Shown here piece after piece: positions 24,680 through 33,981 of a DNA stretch of 64,000 nt. Source of the stretch: SIG455 sp045646385 (lineage in GTDB: Bacteria > Bacillota > Clostridia > UMGS1810); assembly GCA_045646385.1 (NCBI GenBank), contig JAZRKQ010000011.1, forward strand, positions 5,872-69,871. Direction: 5' to 3'. Every line of letters starts with the position of its first letter. Position 1 is the stretch's first letter. The notes beneath the pieces are model-generated. The model worked only from the letters and a program-made list of their open reading frames with translations. It did no database searches and was not told the origin of the DNA. Both the position numbers and the translations under genes were made by a program.

Positions 24680-25658
24680 AATGAATATTAAGCTCAATAA
24701 GTCTAGTTTTGATTTCATTGTAAATATCACTTGCATTTGCTCCGCTTTCAACCAATACGGATATGGCGTATTTGGGATTATCCGAAGGGAAATACCCTAT
24801 TGCCCACATATGCCCTATAATTTCGCTTTGCAATTGCCTTGCAGTTGATTTAGGTAAAATTCTTTTTTGATTGCTTTTACGCATAGATTTTATTATATAG
24901 CCGTTTTCAAGTGCAATTCCGTCTACAATATTTATTTCTTTTTGTGTCCCTTTTGCGGCAACTGTGCAGATTGATTCTGCTGCTTGCAAAGGTGTTATTT
25001 GAGAATCTGTAAATAAAAGAGGAAGCGCTGAATATATCTCATCTGCTCCGTATGGTGTTTCTGCCCTGTTTATAAGCGCCGTTCCGCCGGAGTTTATATG
25101 TTTGGCTACATCGTTCTGGTCAAAATTCGGTCTGCTTGCCATAGCAAGTACATCAAAATTATCTGTACTCAAAACTACCGTTGCACCTATAGCAGAATTT
25201 TCATCGAGCACATTTTCTGCTATGTTTTGAATATTATAGTCAAGAGTAAGTTTTACATATTTCTTTGTTTGTGTTTGGAAATCGTCGGTTCTAAAATTTG
25301 GGATTTCGTTTCCTTTGGCATCTTTTAATTTCGAGTGTACCTTTTTTTCTGTTGTAGACAATTCATCGTTGAGTTCTTTTTCAATACCGCTTAACCCTTC
25401 GCCAAAGGCATCTGTATAACCTATAACGTGGCGTGCCAAAGAGGAACCTGTATACCTGATTTCCTCTCCCGTTAGGGGTATCATATTTCTGTCGGTTATA
25501 ACATTTCTTTTAAAATCCGTTTCAAGCGTCCGCTGGCTTGCCGCCATATCTGTATATATGTCGCCTTTTAAAACAGTAATGTTTAATATAACGAACATAA
25601 GGTATACCAGCGGAATAATAAATAGAATCAAAAACTTTTTTGGTCTTTTAATAAGCAT
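24678..25658 (-). CDS. Penicillin-binding-protein-like protein without active-site motifs
   Basis: A 326-residue protein related to class B PBPs/SpoVD. It has an N-terminal membrane helix (about 8-28) and a dimerisation-type segment (TDRNMIPLTGEEI; ARHVIGYTDAFGEGLSGIEKELN, first 20 shown in part). The transpeptidase-domain start VVLSTDNFDVLAMASRPNFD is also present. Where PBPs have SxxK and SxN, the chain jumps from LINRAETPYG to ITPLQAAESICTVAAKG. Near the end, IGYFPSDNPKYAISVLVE is intact, but the KTG motif before it is missing. It should not be a transpeptidase. The start is uncertain: AAGAGGTG almost touches the ATG at 25658, and a GTG lies at 25661. It is divergent from yunB. Confidence 0.75.
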   Translation of the reverse strand: MLIKRPKKFLILFIIPLVYLMFVILNITVLKGDIYTDMAASQRTLETDFKRNVITDRNMIPLTGEEIRYTGSSLARHVIGYTDAFGEGLSGIEKELNDELSTTEKKVHSKLKDAKGNEIPNFRTDDFQTQTKKYVKLTLDYNIQNIAENVLDENSAIGATVVLSTDNFDVLAMASRPNFDQNDVAKHINSGGTALINRAETPYGADEIYSALPLLFTDSQITPLQAAESICTVAAKGTQKEINIVDGIALENGYIIKSMRKSNQKRILPKSTARQLQSEIIGHMWAIGYFPSDNPKYAISVLVESGANASDIYNEIKTRLIELNIH

Positions 25659-25720
25659 CACCTCTTAAAATATATTTTCTGTATGTTTTGGTTATTTATT
25701 CTGTAAAAAGGAGTGAATGT

Positions 25721-26392
25721 ATGAAAAAGAAATTCGGTACTATGAAATTCGGCAGACCTTACAGAATGTATATCCGCCCTGCACGAAAAAAACGTATAAA
25801 CCGCTGGGCTGTTGCTATTTTTATAGTTACATCTTTAACATATTGCGTCTGCTCTGCTGTTGTAAAAGTTTATCCTGTTATAGAAGACGTTTCACAAAAG
25901 TTGCTTGAGGCAAACGCCACAAATATAATTAATACCTCTGTTTTAGAAAGCCTCGATGGTGATATTTACAACAAACTTGTCGATATAATGTATAATGATG
26001 CCGGCCAGATAACCTCCATAGCCGCCAATACATCAGAGATAAATAAACTCAAATCCACTTTGGCGGTGGATATTTTAAATGATATAGAACAGTTTGGCAG
26101 TAAAGGATTTACTATACCGCTTGGAAATCTTACAGATATAATTCTTTTGTCCGGAATCGGACCGGAGATACCGTTTTGTATAGTTCCGTACGGTAATATA
26201 AAGGTGGACTTTCGCTCTCAGTTTTCAGATGCAGGTATAAATCAGACACGTCACGATATATATATAGACATCACCGCCGATATGCGTGCCATTTCTGCAG
26301 TTGCAAGAATAAAGGGAACTGTAAGCACGTCAGTTATGGCGGCACAAACGGTTATAGTGGGTAATACTCCGCAGTTTTTTGCCGAACGGTAA
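25721..26392 (+). CDS. yunB: Sporulation protein YunB
   Basis: A 223-residue membrane-anchored protein of the YunB family, linked in Bacillus to sporulation through mother-cell expression. One N-terminal helix (about 25-48) is followed by an extracytoplasmic domain. Characteristic stretches are EANATNIINTSVL near 60, plus PLGNLTDIILLSGIGPEIPF-like and VPYGNIKVDFRSQFSDAGIN-like segments later. AAAGGAG 7 bases upstream selects the ATG at 25721; an in-frame start at 25688 is less likely. Its presence suggests the organism forms spores or descends from a spore former. Confidence 0.85.
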   Translation: MKKKFGTMKFGRPYRMYIRPARKKRINRWAVAIFIVTSLTYCVCSAVVKVYPVIEDVSQKLLEANATNIINTSVLESLDGDIYNKLVDIMYNDAGQITSIAANTSEINKLKSTLAVDILNDIEQFGSKGFTIPLGNLTDIILLSGIGPEIPFCIVPYGNIKVDFRSQFSDAGINQTRHDIYIDITADMRAISAVARIKGTVSTSVMAAQTVIVGNTPQFFAER

Positions 26393-26414
26393 TATGTAAA
26401 TATTTAATAAAAGG

Positions 26415-26443
26415 TTGCTTTTTTAATATTCTTGTGATATAAT
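26415..26443 (+). promoter_or_regulatory. Promoter of the M23 peptidase gene
   Basis: TTGCTT (26415-26420), 17-base spacer, TATAAT (26438-26443) with an extended TG element (TGATATAAT). The untranslated leader is about 105 bases, AT-rich and without a structure I can name. Confidence 0.7.
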
Positions 26444-26554
26444 ATATTCTGTATTGCGACTTAAAAGTTACAAAAATGTTAAGAAACTATTACAATTTTT
26501 ACATATTTTCAGAATAAATAAATACACTATTACTAAAGAAAAGAAGGTGAGAAA

Positions 26555-28036
26555 ATGCGGTTTGTCAAAATCAATACTGCTGATGCCGATAAGTATGTCA
26601 AGCGTAACTGCATTGCTAAAGCAGATGCACAGGTTGATAGAAACACCGAATCCACAAACACAAAATCATTTAAAATTCATTTTAACCATATAAAAAAAGA
26701 GATTACCGCTTTATATAATAAACTTAATAAAAAAACTGCAGCAAGTTTATGTGTTGCTGCAGCGGCTTTGTCGCTTACATTGCTTTTTAATGCTAATTTT
26801 TCTTTTGCGTATAATGCGTTTATAGGAAACACCGAACTTGGCTATGTTACGGATAAACAATTTGCTGAAAAATGCGTTGATAATATTAATGCCGAATTTG
26901 CTCAATATGTAAGCGGTGAAGATATTATAAGTGCAAAAATCACTTATGTTCCTGCAATTATAAGACGTAACGCATTTACAGATGTATCGGTTGTGTATGA
27001 AAACATCAAATCCACATCAGACGTTATGGTTCAGGCGTATGCGGTAGAGGTTGACGATATCGCCTTTGCGGCGCTTGAGGATAAAACACAGGCAGATAAA
27101 ATCCTTACTGAAATTGCATCTATCTATAAAACGGACGAAAACACGCAAGTTTCATTTAAGGAAGATGTACGTGTGGTTTATGAATACGTTCCGTCCGTTA
27201 TAGTTATGGAAAGCGCCGACGCTTTGGAAAGACTGCAGGGCTTCACTACGCTTTATAATAGTGTTACTGTGGACAAAAAAATTGCATTTTCCGATTTCGC
27301 GGCAGATAACGGCTTGGAAGTTGAGTACTTGCAATCTTTAAATCCTGAAGTGGGAAAGTATATAAAACCGTCACAAAATGTTGTTATACCTGTTTGGAAA
27401 CCTATCATAACGGTTATGACAACCGATAATATAAGTTATGAAACTACAGTTCCGTTCGAGGAGCAGGTTACTGAAGATGCTTCCATATACGAAGGCAGCG
27501 AGAAAGTCATTCAGGCAGGTGCTAACGGTATAATTGCTGTTACAGAAAAAATAGAACGCGCAAACGGCGCGATTGTAAATCAGACAGTTATTAAAAGTGA
27601 GGTTATAGCAGAACCTGTTATGCAGATGCGTGCCATAGGCACAAAAGAGCGTCCCGCACACGTTGGAACAGGCTCGTTTATGCGTCCGTACTATGGAAAT
27701 GTAAGTTCGCGTTTTGGCTCGCGCCGTTCGGGAAATCACACCGGCGTTGATATATGCGGAACTGTGGGCGACCCGATTGTAGCGGCAGATAATGGTACTG
27801 TTATATTCTCTGGTTGGAGTGGCGGTTACGGAAAGGTAATCAAAATCGACCATAATAACGGATACGTAACATATTATGCTCATTGTAACAGTCTGCTTGC
27901 AGAGGTGGGCGATGTTGTTGAAAAAGGTCAGACCATAGCAACACTTGGCAGTACAGGTAACAGCACAGGCCCGCACGTGCATTTTGAAGTACGGTATAAT
28001 GACGAAGTTCAAAACCCTATGAACTATGTAAATTAA
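26555..28036 (+). CDS. M23-family peptidoglycan peptidase with G5 domain
   Basis: A 493-residue cell-wall enzyme. A cytoplasmic N-terminus of about 60 residues is followed by one membrane helix or uncleaved signal (about 63-87). A long middle part includes a LysM-like segment (DFAADNGLEVEYLQSLNP, IKPSQNVVIP). Next is a G5 domain (about 295-360, starting VPFEEQVTEDASIYEG), and last an M23 LytM domain with metal ligands in GNHTGVDICG, YYAHCNS and GPHVHFEV. M23 enzymes cut peptide cross-links in peptidoglycan or activate other hydrolases. It sits between yunB and mscL. Confidence 0.9.
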   Translation: MRFVKINTADADKYVKRNCIAKADAQVDRNTESTNTKSFKIHFNHIKKEITALYNKLNKKTAASLCVAAAALSLTLLFNANFSFAYNAFIGNTELGYVTDKQFAEKCVDNINAEFAQYVSGEDIISAKITYVPAIIRRNAFTDVSVVYENIKSTSDVMVQAYAVEVDDIAFAALEDKTQADKILTEIASIYKTDENTQVSFKEDVRVVYEYVPSVIVMESADALERLQGFTTLYNSVTVDKKIAFSDFAADNGLEVEYLQSLNPEVGKYIKPSQNVVIPVWKPIITVMTTDNISYETTVPFEEQVTEDASIYEGSEKVIQAGANGIIAVTEKIERANGAIVNQTVIKSEVIAEPVMQMRAIGTKERPAHVGTGSFMRPYYGNVSSRFGSRRSGNHTGVDICGTVGDPIVAADNGTVIFSGWSGGYGKVIKIDHNNGYVTYYAHCNSLLAEVGDVVEKGQTIATLGSTGNSTGPHVHFEVRYNDEVQNPMNYVN

Positions 28037-28061
28037 ATATATAAAAACGGAGGACAAAATT

Positions 28062-28475
28062 ATGAAGGATAAAGCAAAAGGCTTTATAGGCGAATTTAAA
28101 GAATTCGTATCTAGAGGCAACGTGGTTGACATGGCAGTCGGTGTTGTAGTCGGCTCTGCGTTTACAGGAATTGTAAACTCATTGGTTAAAGATGTTATTA
28201 TGCCGTTTATAGGCTGGCTTATCGGCGGTATAGACTTTTCTGACTTCAGAGTTGTTCTTAAAGCCGCAGAGGGCGAAGCACCTGAGGTTGCAATTCTGTA
28301 CGGAACATTTTTAAACCAGATAATAAACTTTTTCATTCTTGCGTTTGTAGTGTTTGTTGTTGTTAAAGTATTGAACAGATTTAAACGCAAAAAAGAAGAA
28401 GCGCCTGCAGAACCGCCAAAACCGTCTGACGAAGTTGTGCTTCTTACGGAAATCCGAGATTTACTCAAAAAATAA
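28062..28475 (+). CDS. mscL: Large-conductance mechanosensitive channel
   Basis: A 137-residue MscL: an emergency valve that opens under membrane tension on osmotic downshock. The N-terminal amphipathic helix and first membrane helix carry FVSRGNVVDMAVGVVVGSAF, the pore-lining MscL signature. A periplasmic loop and second helix (about 85-105) follow, then a C-terminal helical bundle (VVLLTEIRDLLKK). Length is normal. A ribosome site GGAGG precedes the ATG. Confidence 0.96.
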   Translation: MKDKAKGFIGEFKEFVSRGNVVDMAVGVVVGSAFTGIVNSLVKDVIMPFIGWLIGGIDFSDFRVVLKAAEGEAPEVAILYGTFLNQIINFFILAFVVFVVVKVLNRFKRKKEEAPAEPPKPSDEVVLLTEIRDLLKK

Positions 28476-28484
28476 TTATACATA

Positions 28485-28522
28485 AAAATGGGACACAGTT
28501 AATTTTACTGTGTCCCATTTTT
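28485..28522. terminator. Bidirectional terminator after mscL
   Basis: A 16-base stem with core TGGGACACAGT / ACTGTGTCCCA, with A and T runs, between convergent genes. Confidence 0.92.
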
Positions 28523-28524
28523 GA

Positions 28525-29481
28525 TTAATCTCTTAATATTAAACTTTTAATGTCTTCATCACTCATTTTTATAGTAAGACCTGCCATAGAGTCGTCTATC
28601 TGCTCTTTTGTCATACAACCTATAATCGGAATGGTGTTAAAATACGGATTGGAAGAAAGTGCTGAAACAATAAGCGCACCAACTGAACAATCGTATTTTT
28701 TACACATATCTTTAACCTTGTAAAATTGCTCACGGCTTTTTGCATTGTCGTAAAGTGGGTTTGCTTTTGGTTCGCCGTTTTCGTCACAAATAAAGAAGTA
28801 CCCTCCTGATTGAGAAGAGAAAGAAAATAAAGCCAAATCCTGTTTTGCATAAAATTCAAATGCTTCTTTGTGCATAAACTCCGTTGAGTGGTTAAGTTTA
28901 TCTGCATTTGGGTGTGCTATACCAAAATGTATCTGACTTGAGGTTATCTGCGCCATACCATGTTCTTCACAATATCGCATTGCATCCTCAATTCTTTCCG
29001 GACACCAGTTTGAAAGACCTATACTGCGCGCCTTTCCGGATTTTATAATTTCGTTCAGCGTACTCATAATCTCACCCACATGCATAGATGTGTCATCGCG
29101 GTGCAGAAAATATACGTCTATATAATCGGTTTGCAGATTTTTAAGGCTGCTTTCAATATCGCTTAAAATATCCGCTTTGGAAAGTCTTGATAAATCCATA
29201 TTATCGCATGGCGGGTGACCGCCTTTTGTGGATATAATAATATCATGACGATTGTTGCGTTCATTCATCCATTTGCCAATTGTTTTTTCGCTCGAACTCT
29301 TTTCGCCTGGTAACCAGTCGGCATATGCATTTGCGGTGTCTAAGAGATTGCCGCCGTTTTCAAAAAAACTGTCCATAAGCATAAAAGATGTTACCTGGTC
29401 AATTTCTTTACCAAATGTGGCTGTACCGAGAGCAGTTTTGCTAACAGTTATATCTGTTCCGTTAAGTTTAACGCGATTCAT
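28525..29481 (-). CDS. Aldo/keto reductase
   Basis: A 318-residue TIM-barrel oxidoreductase using NADPH or NADH. The usual tetrad is visible: Asp and Tyr in LLDTANAYADW (about 52-62), Lys in IISTKGGH (about 84-91), and His in YFLHRDD (about 125-131). The C-terminal nucleotide-binding stretch is IPIIGCMTKEQI. GGAGTG upstream gives the ATG at 29481. Substrate is unknown; this branch is often annotated as general or sugar-related reductases. Confidence 0.9.
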   Translation of the reverse strand: MNRVKLNGTDITVSKTALGTATFGKEIDQVTSFMLMDSFFENGGNLLDTANAYADWLPGEKSSSEKTIGKWMNERNNRHDIIISTKGGHPPCDNMDLSRLSKADILSDIESSLKNLQTDYIDVYFLHRDDTSMHVGEIMSTLNEIIKSGKARSIGLSNWCPERIEDAMRYCEEHGMAQITSSQIHFGIAHPNADKLNHSTEFMHKEAFEFYAKQDLALFSFSSQSGGYFFICDENGEPKANPLYDNAKSREQFYKVKDMCKKYDCSVGALIVSALSSNPYFNTIPIIGCMTKEQIDDSMAGLTIKMSDEDIKSLILRD

Positions 29482-29607
29482 AATAATCACTCCTTTTTTA
29501 ACAACTATATTCTACATTTATTTAAACAAATGTGCAATATGTTTTTGTGCATTCTTGTTTGACATTTTGATGCGTATAGTGTAAAATAAAAGCACGAGGT
29601 GTACTAT

Positions 29608-30597
29608 ATGAAAAAACTTATAAAAACAGTTGTAGCGGCGCTTATTTGTCTTGCTGTTATAATATTTATACTAAACGTTTATTCAGATGTGTTCGGAGGA
29701 ACGGGAACAGATGTTGAAATGACAGTTCCCAAAGGTGCTTCCGGCGGCGAAATTGTGGATATGCTAAAATCAAGAGATGTTATTGAATATCCGTTGATAT
29801 TTAAAATATACTCTGCAGTTACCGGTATGGATTCAAAGTACAAAAGCGGGGACTTCTGTATTAATACGGGTCATTCCTACAAAGAATTGCTCCAGATTTT
29901 AACCGGAGAGCCAAATTCCGTTGCGAATAAAGTTAAAATAACTATTCCCGAAGGCTTTGAAACGGATAAAATAGCCGCTGCTATGGAACAGGCAGGCATT
30001 TGCAGTGCTGATGAATTTTTAAAGGCTGCATCAACAACTGATTATGATTTTGACTTTTTAGACGATATTGACAATAAGTCTGACCGTAAATACGTTCTTG
30101 AGGGATATCTTTTTCCCACGACTTATACGTTTAATAAAAACACACCTGCAACCGAGGTTGTAGGCGCTATGCTCACTATATTTGAGCAGGTGGTTTCAAA
30201 GTATAATATTGACGATATTGACGAAACCATAATACTTGCATCTGTAATTGAGCGCGAGGCTTTGGGCGATGTTGACAGGCGTATCGTATCTTCGGTATTT
30301 CATAACAGATTAAACGGAAAAGGGGGTCTTACAAAACTTCAATCTTGCGCTACTGTTCAGTATATTTTAGGTGAACGTAAGGCTGTTTTGTCTGAGGCAG
30401 ATACTAAAATAGACTCTCCGTACAACACGTATCTTTATGAGGGGCTTCCGGTAGGACCTATTGCCAACCCCGGTGAAGAAGCCATTGCAGCCGCAGTAAA
30501 TCCCGAAGAAACAGATTATCTGTATTTCGGTGTAAATAAAAGCGGTAAGCACACATTTTCTGTAAATTATGAAGACCATTTAAAGGCAACACAGTAA
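29608..30597 (+). CDS. mltG: Endolytic murein transglycosylase MltG
   Basis: MltG cuts nascent glycan strands and is thought to set their length. The 329-residue protein has an N-terminal membrane anchor (about 5-25), a LysM-like part (FKIYSAVTGMDSKYKSGDF), and the YceG catalytic domain with ILASVIEREALGD, where Glu215 matches the catalytic Glu of E. coli MltG. Conserved PYNTYLYEGLPVGPIANPG lies near the end. CGAGGT sets the ATG at 29608. It is followed by proA within 12 bases, probably in one transcript. Confidence 0.93.
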   Translation: MKKLIKTVVAALICLAVIIFILNVYSDVFGGTGTDVEMTVPKGASGGEIVDMLKSRDVIEYPLIFKIYSAVTGMDSKYKSGDFCINTGHSYKELLQILTGEPNSVANKVKITIPEGFETDKIAAAMEQAGICSADEFLKAASTTDYDFDFLDDIDNKSDRKYVLEGYLFPTTYTFNKNTPATEVVGAMLTIFEQVVSKYNIDDIDETIILASVIEREALGDVDRRIVSSVFHNRLNGKGGLTKLQSCATVQYILGERKAVLSEADTKIDSPYNTYLYEGLPVGPIANPGEEAIAAAVNPEETDYLYFGVNKSGKHTFSVNYEDHLKATQ

Positions 30598-30608
30598 GGA
30601 GAATAATT

Positions 30609-31850
30609 ATGACTCTTATAGAAATAGGTGAAAAAGCACGTTCAGCATCAAGAATTCTGGCAACAATCAGTTCTTCTGATAAAAATAAGGCGCTCACATA
30701 TATAGCAGACGATTTGGAAAAATACAGCGATAAGATTTTGTCTGCCAATGCAATAGATTTGGAAAATGCCGAAAAAAACGGTATGAAAGCATCTATGGTA
30801 GATCGCTTAAGGCTTACCTGTGAGCGCATTAAAGGAATAGCCGAGGGTGTCCGTCAGGTACGTGATCTGCCCGACCCTGTTGGTGAGGTTATAGGCGCTA
30901 CGCGCCGTCCTAACGGGTTGCAGATAGCAAAGCGACGTGTACCTTTGGGTGTAATCGGTATTATTTACGAATCCCGCCCGAATGTTACTGCAGATACTGC
31001 CGTGCTTTGTTTAAAATCATCTAATGCGTGTATATTGCGGGGCGGTAAAGAGGCAATAAACTCAAACTCTGCTATAGCAGATATTATGAAAGACGCTGTT
31101 AAAAGAGCAGGACTTCCGGACGGAACAGTAGAACTTATACGGGATACGTCAAGAGAAACTGCGTCTGAAATGATGAAACTCAATGAATATATAGACGTTT
31201 TAATTCCTCGTGGCGGAGCAGGTCTTATAAATGCTGTTGTAAATACCGCTACCGTTCCCGTTATACAGACCGGCGTGGGCAACTGCCATATATATGCAGA
31301 TAAAGACTGTAACTTTGATATGGCTGTAAATATAATTATTAATGCTAAAACAAGCAGACCGTCTGTTTGCAACGCTGCTGAAACATTGCTTATTCATAAA
31401 GATGTCGCAGATGAGTTTTATACAAAAATTTCTACCGCACTTGCAGATAAAAATGTTCAGGTACGTGCCTGCGATAGAACTATATCGAAATTTAATGGTG
31501 CGATTGCCGCTACTGACGAAGACTATGCCACAGAGTTTGGTGACCTTATAATTGCAGTTAAAATGGTAGACAGTTTAGACAATGCTATAGAGCATATTTC
31601 AAAATACGGAACAGGACATTCCGAATGTATTGTTACAGAAAATTACACAACTGCAAATGAGTTTTTAGACAGGGTAGATGCGGCGGCGGTATATGTTAAT
31701 GCGTCTACCAGATTTACCGACGGTTTCGAGTTCGGGTTCGGTGCAGAAATAGGCATCAGCACACAGAAGATGCACGCAAGAGGTCCAATGGGTCTTACTG
31801 AACTTACGTCAGTTAAGTATATTGTTACCGGTAATGGTCAAATTCGCTGA
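30609..31850 (+). CDS. proA: Gamma-glutamyl phosphate reductase
   Basis: Reduces gamma-glutamyl phosphate to glutamate semialdehyde with NADPH in proline synthesis. The 413-residue length is normal. Landmarks are the cofactor region PLGVIGIIYESRPNVTADTA (about 118-137), the catalytic Cys254 in RPSVCNAAETLL, and the C-terminal GAEIGISTQKMHARGPMGL. The proB kinase gene that is usually adjacent is not here. Confidence 0.95.
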   Translation: MTLIEIGEKARSASRILATISSSDKNKALTYIADDLEKYSDKILSANAIDLENAEKNGMKASMVDRLRLTCERIKGIAEGVRQVRDLPDPVGEVIGATRRPNGLQIAKRRVPLGVIGIIYESRPNVTADTAVLCLKSSNACILRGGKEAINSNSAIADIMKDAVKRAGLPDGTVELIRDTSRETASEMMKLNEYIDVLIPRGGAGLINAVVNTATVPVIQTGVGNCHIYADKDCNFDMAVNIIINAKTSRPSVCNAAETLLIHKDVADEFYTKISTALADKNVQVRACDRTISKFNGAIAATDEDYATEFGDLIIAVKMVDSLDNAIEHISKYGTGHSECIVTENYTTANEFLDRVDAAAVYVNASTRFTDGFEFGFGAEIGISTQKMHARGPMGLTELTSVKYIVTGNGQIR

Positions 31851-31885
31851 CACTTCGTATATATATTTATAAAGGAGTTGATTGT

Positions 31886-32329
31886 ATGCAGACTTACATC
31901 GTTTGGGCGGCACTATTTGTAGTGTTGTGCATTGTAGAGGCAAACACGGCAAATCTTATGACAATCTGGTTTGCTTGCGGTGCGCTTATTACGCTGATTT
32001 CGGTTGCTTTAGGTGTTCCGCCTGCATGGCAGATACCCATATTTATTGTATCCTCTTTAATATTGCTGGCGCTTACACGTCCTTTGGTTAAAAAGAAACT
32101 TGCTGTTAAAGGAGAAAAAACCAATGCCGACAGAGTTGTTGGCAAAACGGCAATCGTTCGTGAGAGTATTACACCCGATAAATTCTCCGGAACTGTAACG
32201 GTTGGAGGACAGGTATGGTCGGCGGTTTCTTCCGACGGAAGTATAATAGACGAAGGCGAAGAAGTTGTTATTGAAGCAATTGAAGGTGTAAAACTCGTTG
32301 TTGCGAGTAAAAATAAAGTAAAGGCTTAA
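31886..32329 (+). CDS. NfeD-family membrane protein
   Basis: A 147-residue short NfeD protein: two or three N-terminal hydrophobic helices (about 3-70, including ANLMTIWFACGALITLI) and a C-terminal OB-fold domain (about 85-145, VVGKTAIVRESITPDKFSG). Short NfeD proteins pair with SPFH proteins in membrane microdomain organisation, and the SPFH gene follows 12 bases later. AAAGGAG precedes the ATG. Confidence 0.9.
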   Translation: MQTYIVWAALFVVLCIVEANTANLMTIWFACGALITLISVALGVPPAWQIPIFIVSSLILLALTRPLVKKKLAVKGEKTNADRVVGKTAIVRESITPDKFSGTVTVGGQVWSAVSSDGSIIDEGEEVVIEAIEGVKLVVASKNKVKA

Positions 32330-32341
32330 AGGAGGATTTGT

Positions 32342-33232
32342 ATGTTGTTTTTAATCATTTTCTTAATCATTGCAATAATCATTATTGCAAACATCAAAAT
32401 TGTACCGCAGTCATACGCAGTTGTACTCGAAAGACTGGGAGCATATCAGGCTACATGGGATGTAGGCCTTCACTTTAAAATTCCGTTTATTGAGAAAACC
32501 GGAAGAAACATCAGCCTTAAAGAACAGGTTGTTGATTTTGCGCCGCAGCCCGTTATAACAAAAGACAATGTTACAATGCAGATTGATACAGTTGTATATT
32601 TCCAGATAACTGACCCCAAACTTTATGTGTACGGTGTGGAAAGACCGCTTATGGCAATAGAAAATTTAACCGCTACAACATTAAGAAATATCATTGGTGA
32701 TCTGGAACTTGATGAAACCCTTACCAGCCGTGATACAGTTAATACCAAGATGCGCGCAATCTTAGATGAGGCAACAGATCCGTGGGGAATCAAGGTTAAC
32801 CGTGTTGAACTTAAAAACATTCTGCCACCGTCTGAAATTCAGGACGCAATGGAGCGTCAGATGAAAGCAGAGCGTGAACGCCGTGAACTTATCCTTCGTG
32901 CAGAGGGTGAGAAAAAATCGGCTGTTTTGGTTGCTGAAGGTGAAAAAGAAGCCGCTATCCTGCGTGCTGAGGCAAAAAAAGAGGCTCAAATACGCGAGGC
33001 GGAAGGTGAGGCAGAAGCAATTTTAAGCGTACAGACCGCTATTGCAGAAGGCTTGAAACGTTTAAATGAAGCCAGCCCGACAGAGGCAGTTGTAGCGCTT
33101 AAAAGTTTAGAAGCATTTGAAAAGGCTGCTGACGGCAAGGCTACAAAAATTATTATTCCAAGCCGCATACAAGAAATTGCCGGTTTGGCAACGTCTTTAA
33201 AAGAACTTATAGTGGACAATAAAAATGAGTAA
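32342..33232 (+). CDS. SPFH/band-7 (stomatin-like) protein
   Basis: A 296-residue membrane-associated scaffold protein. It has an N-terminal hydrophobic hairpin (1-20), then the SPFH domain starting VPQSYAVVLERLGAYQATWD, and a helical C-terminal part rich in Ala, Glu and Lys (ERRELILRAEGEKKSAVLV, 19 residues) that forms coiled coils in the oligomer. It is cotranscribed with NfeD. Stomatin-like proteins organise membrane domains and often control proteases. Confidence 0.92.
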   Translation: MLFLIIFLIIAIIIIANIKIVPQSYAVVLERLGAYQATWDVGLHFKIPFIEKTGRNISLKEQVVDFAPQPVITKDNVTMQIDTVVYFQITDPKLYVYGVERPLMAIENLTATTLRNIIGDLELDETLTSRDTVNTKMRAILDEATDPWGIKVNRVELKNILPPSEIQDAMERQMKAERERRELILRAEGEKKSAVLVAEGEKEAAILRAEAKKEAQIREAEGEAEAILSVQTAIAEGLKRLNEASPTEAVVALKSLEAFEKAADGKATKIIIPSRIQEIAGLATSLKELIVDNKNE

Positions 33233-33236
33233 TTAA

Positions 33237-33267
33237 AAAACGGAGAGGATTTAATCCTCTCCGTTTT
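33237..33267. terminator. Bidirectional terminator after the SPFH gene
   Basis: Stem AAAACGGAGAGGATT / AATCCTCTCCGTTTT, between convergent genes. Confidence 0.9.
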
Positions 33268-33778
33268 CCTTACTTATACTTCGTGCCTGTTTTCGATATG
33301 AGTTCGGCGATATTCCGAGTTCTTTTTTAAATACATTTGCAAAATAGTTAGAACTTCCGAATCCTACTGTAAATGCTATATCTGTAACGGTTAAATTAGA
33401 GTTTTCAAGTAATGTTTTAGCATCTTTCAGGCGCAGTTTAGTCAGATACTCACGTAAACTCATACCTGTCTGTGTTTTAAACTGATGGCTTACAAGGGAT
33501 CTGCTGCAGTTTAGTTGGCGACATATGTCGTCGGAAGTAATATCTTTGTTTCTGTTTTTATGTATATAATTTTTAACATTAACTATTAAGTCGTTTTCGT
33601 CATCTATTAAATCGGGCTTTTCATAGGTGAGTCCAAGAGAGGAACATAATGGAGAAATAAGAACTTTGATTTTATCTTCTGTTATTTCAGTGTTTTCGTC
33701 AATTTTAAGTGATAAAGATAAATTATGATTTTTCTTAAGCATATAGATGTAATTTTTTAATTTTTGCAAATCATTCAT
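33251..33778 (-). CDS. AraC-family regulator with short N-terminal part
   Basis: A 175-residue protein. The last 100 residues hold two helix-turn-helix motifs of AraC type (SDDICRQLNCSRSLVSHQF and VTDIAFTVGFGSSNYFANVF). The first 65 residues (KIDENTEITEDKIKVLISPL) are short for a sensory domain and resemble no ligand pocket I recognise. GGGGAG gives the ATG at 33778. It lies next to the kdgK-eda operon on the same strand and may control it. Its own terminator and promoter make it a separate unit. Confidence 0.8.
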   Translation of the reverse strand: MNDLQKLKNYIYMLKKNHNLSLSLKIDENTEITEDKIKVLISPLCSSLGLTYEKPDLIDDENDLIVNVKNYIHKNRNKDITSDDICRQLNCSRSLVSHQFKTQTGMSLREYLTKLRLKDAKTLLENSNLTVTDIAFTVGFGSSNYFANVFKKELGISPNSYRKQARSISKENGED

Positions 33779-33926
33779 ATAAAGCAACTCCCCAGAAAAA
33801 TTGTTTTACATGTTGATTCTATACTTTTTTAAAAAGTAAGTATAGTTATTATCATACAAAAAACTGTAAATTTGTCCTGAACTCGGATTTTTTATGAGTT
33901 GTTATATTATGATAGATTATAAAGAA

Positions 33927-33962
33927 AAAAGGCTGTCTCAATTTTTATTGAGACAGCCTTTT
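33927..33962 (-). terminator. Terminator of the eda-kdgK operon
   Basis: A 16-base stem with core AAAAGGCTGTCTCAAT / ATTGAGACAGCCTTTT, 20 bases beyond the kdgK stop. Confidence 0.9.
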
Positions 33963-33981
33963 AAAAGTACTTTTTTAAAAA

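Noticed and set aside
26460..26540. Possible WalR box upstream of the M23 peptidase
   Set aside because: Two TGTAA-type half-sites occur on the minus strand but only 9 bases apart; the WalR pattern needs 11.
27371..28483. 370-codon minus-strand frame across the M23 peptidase and mscL
   Set aside because: It covers two well-supported genes and their gap and resembles no protein; it is a shadow of their codon use.
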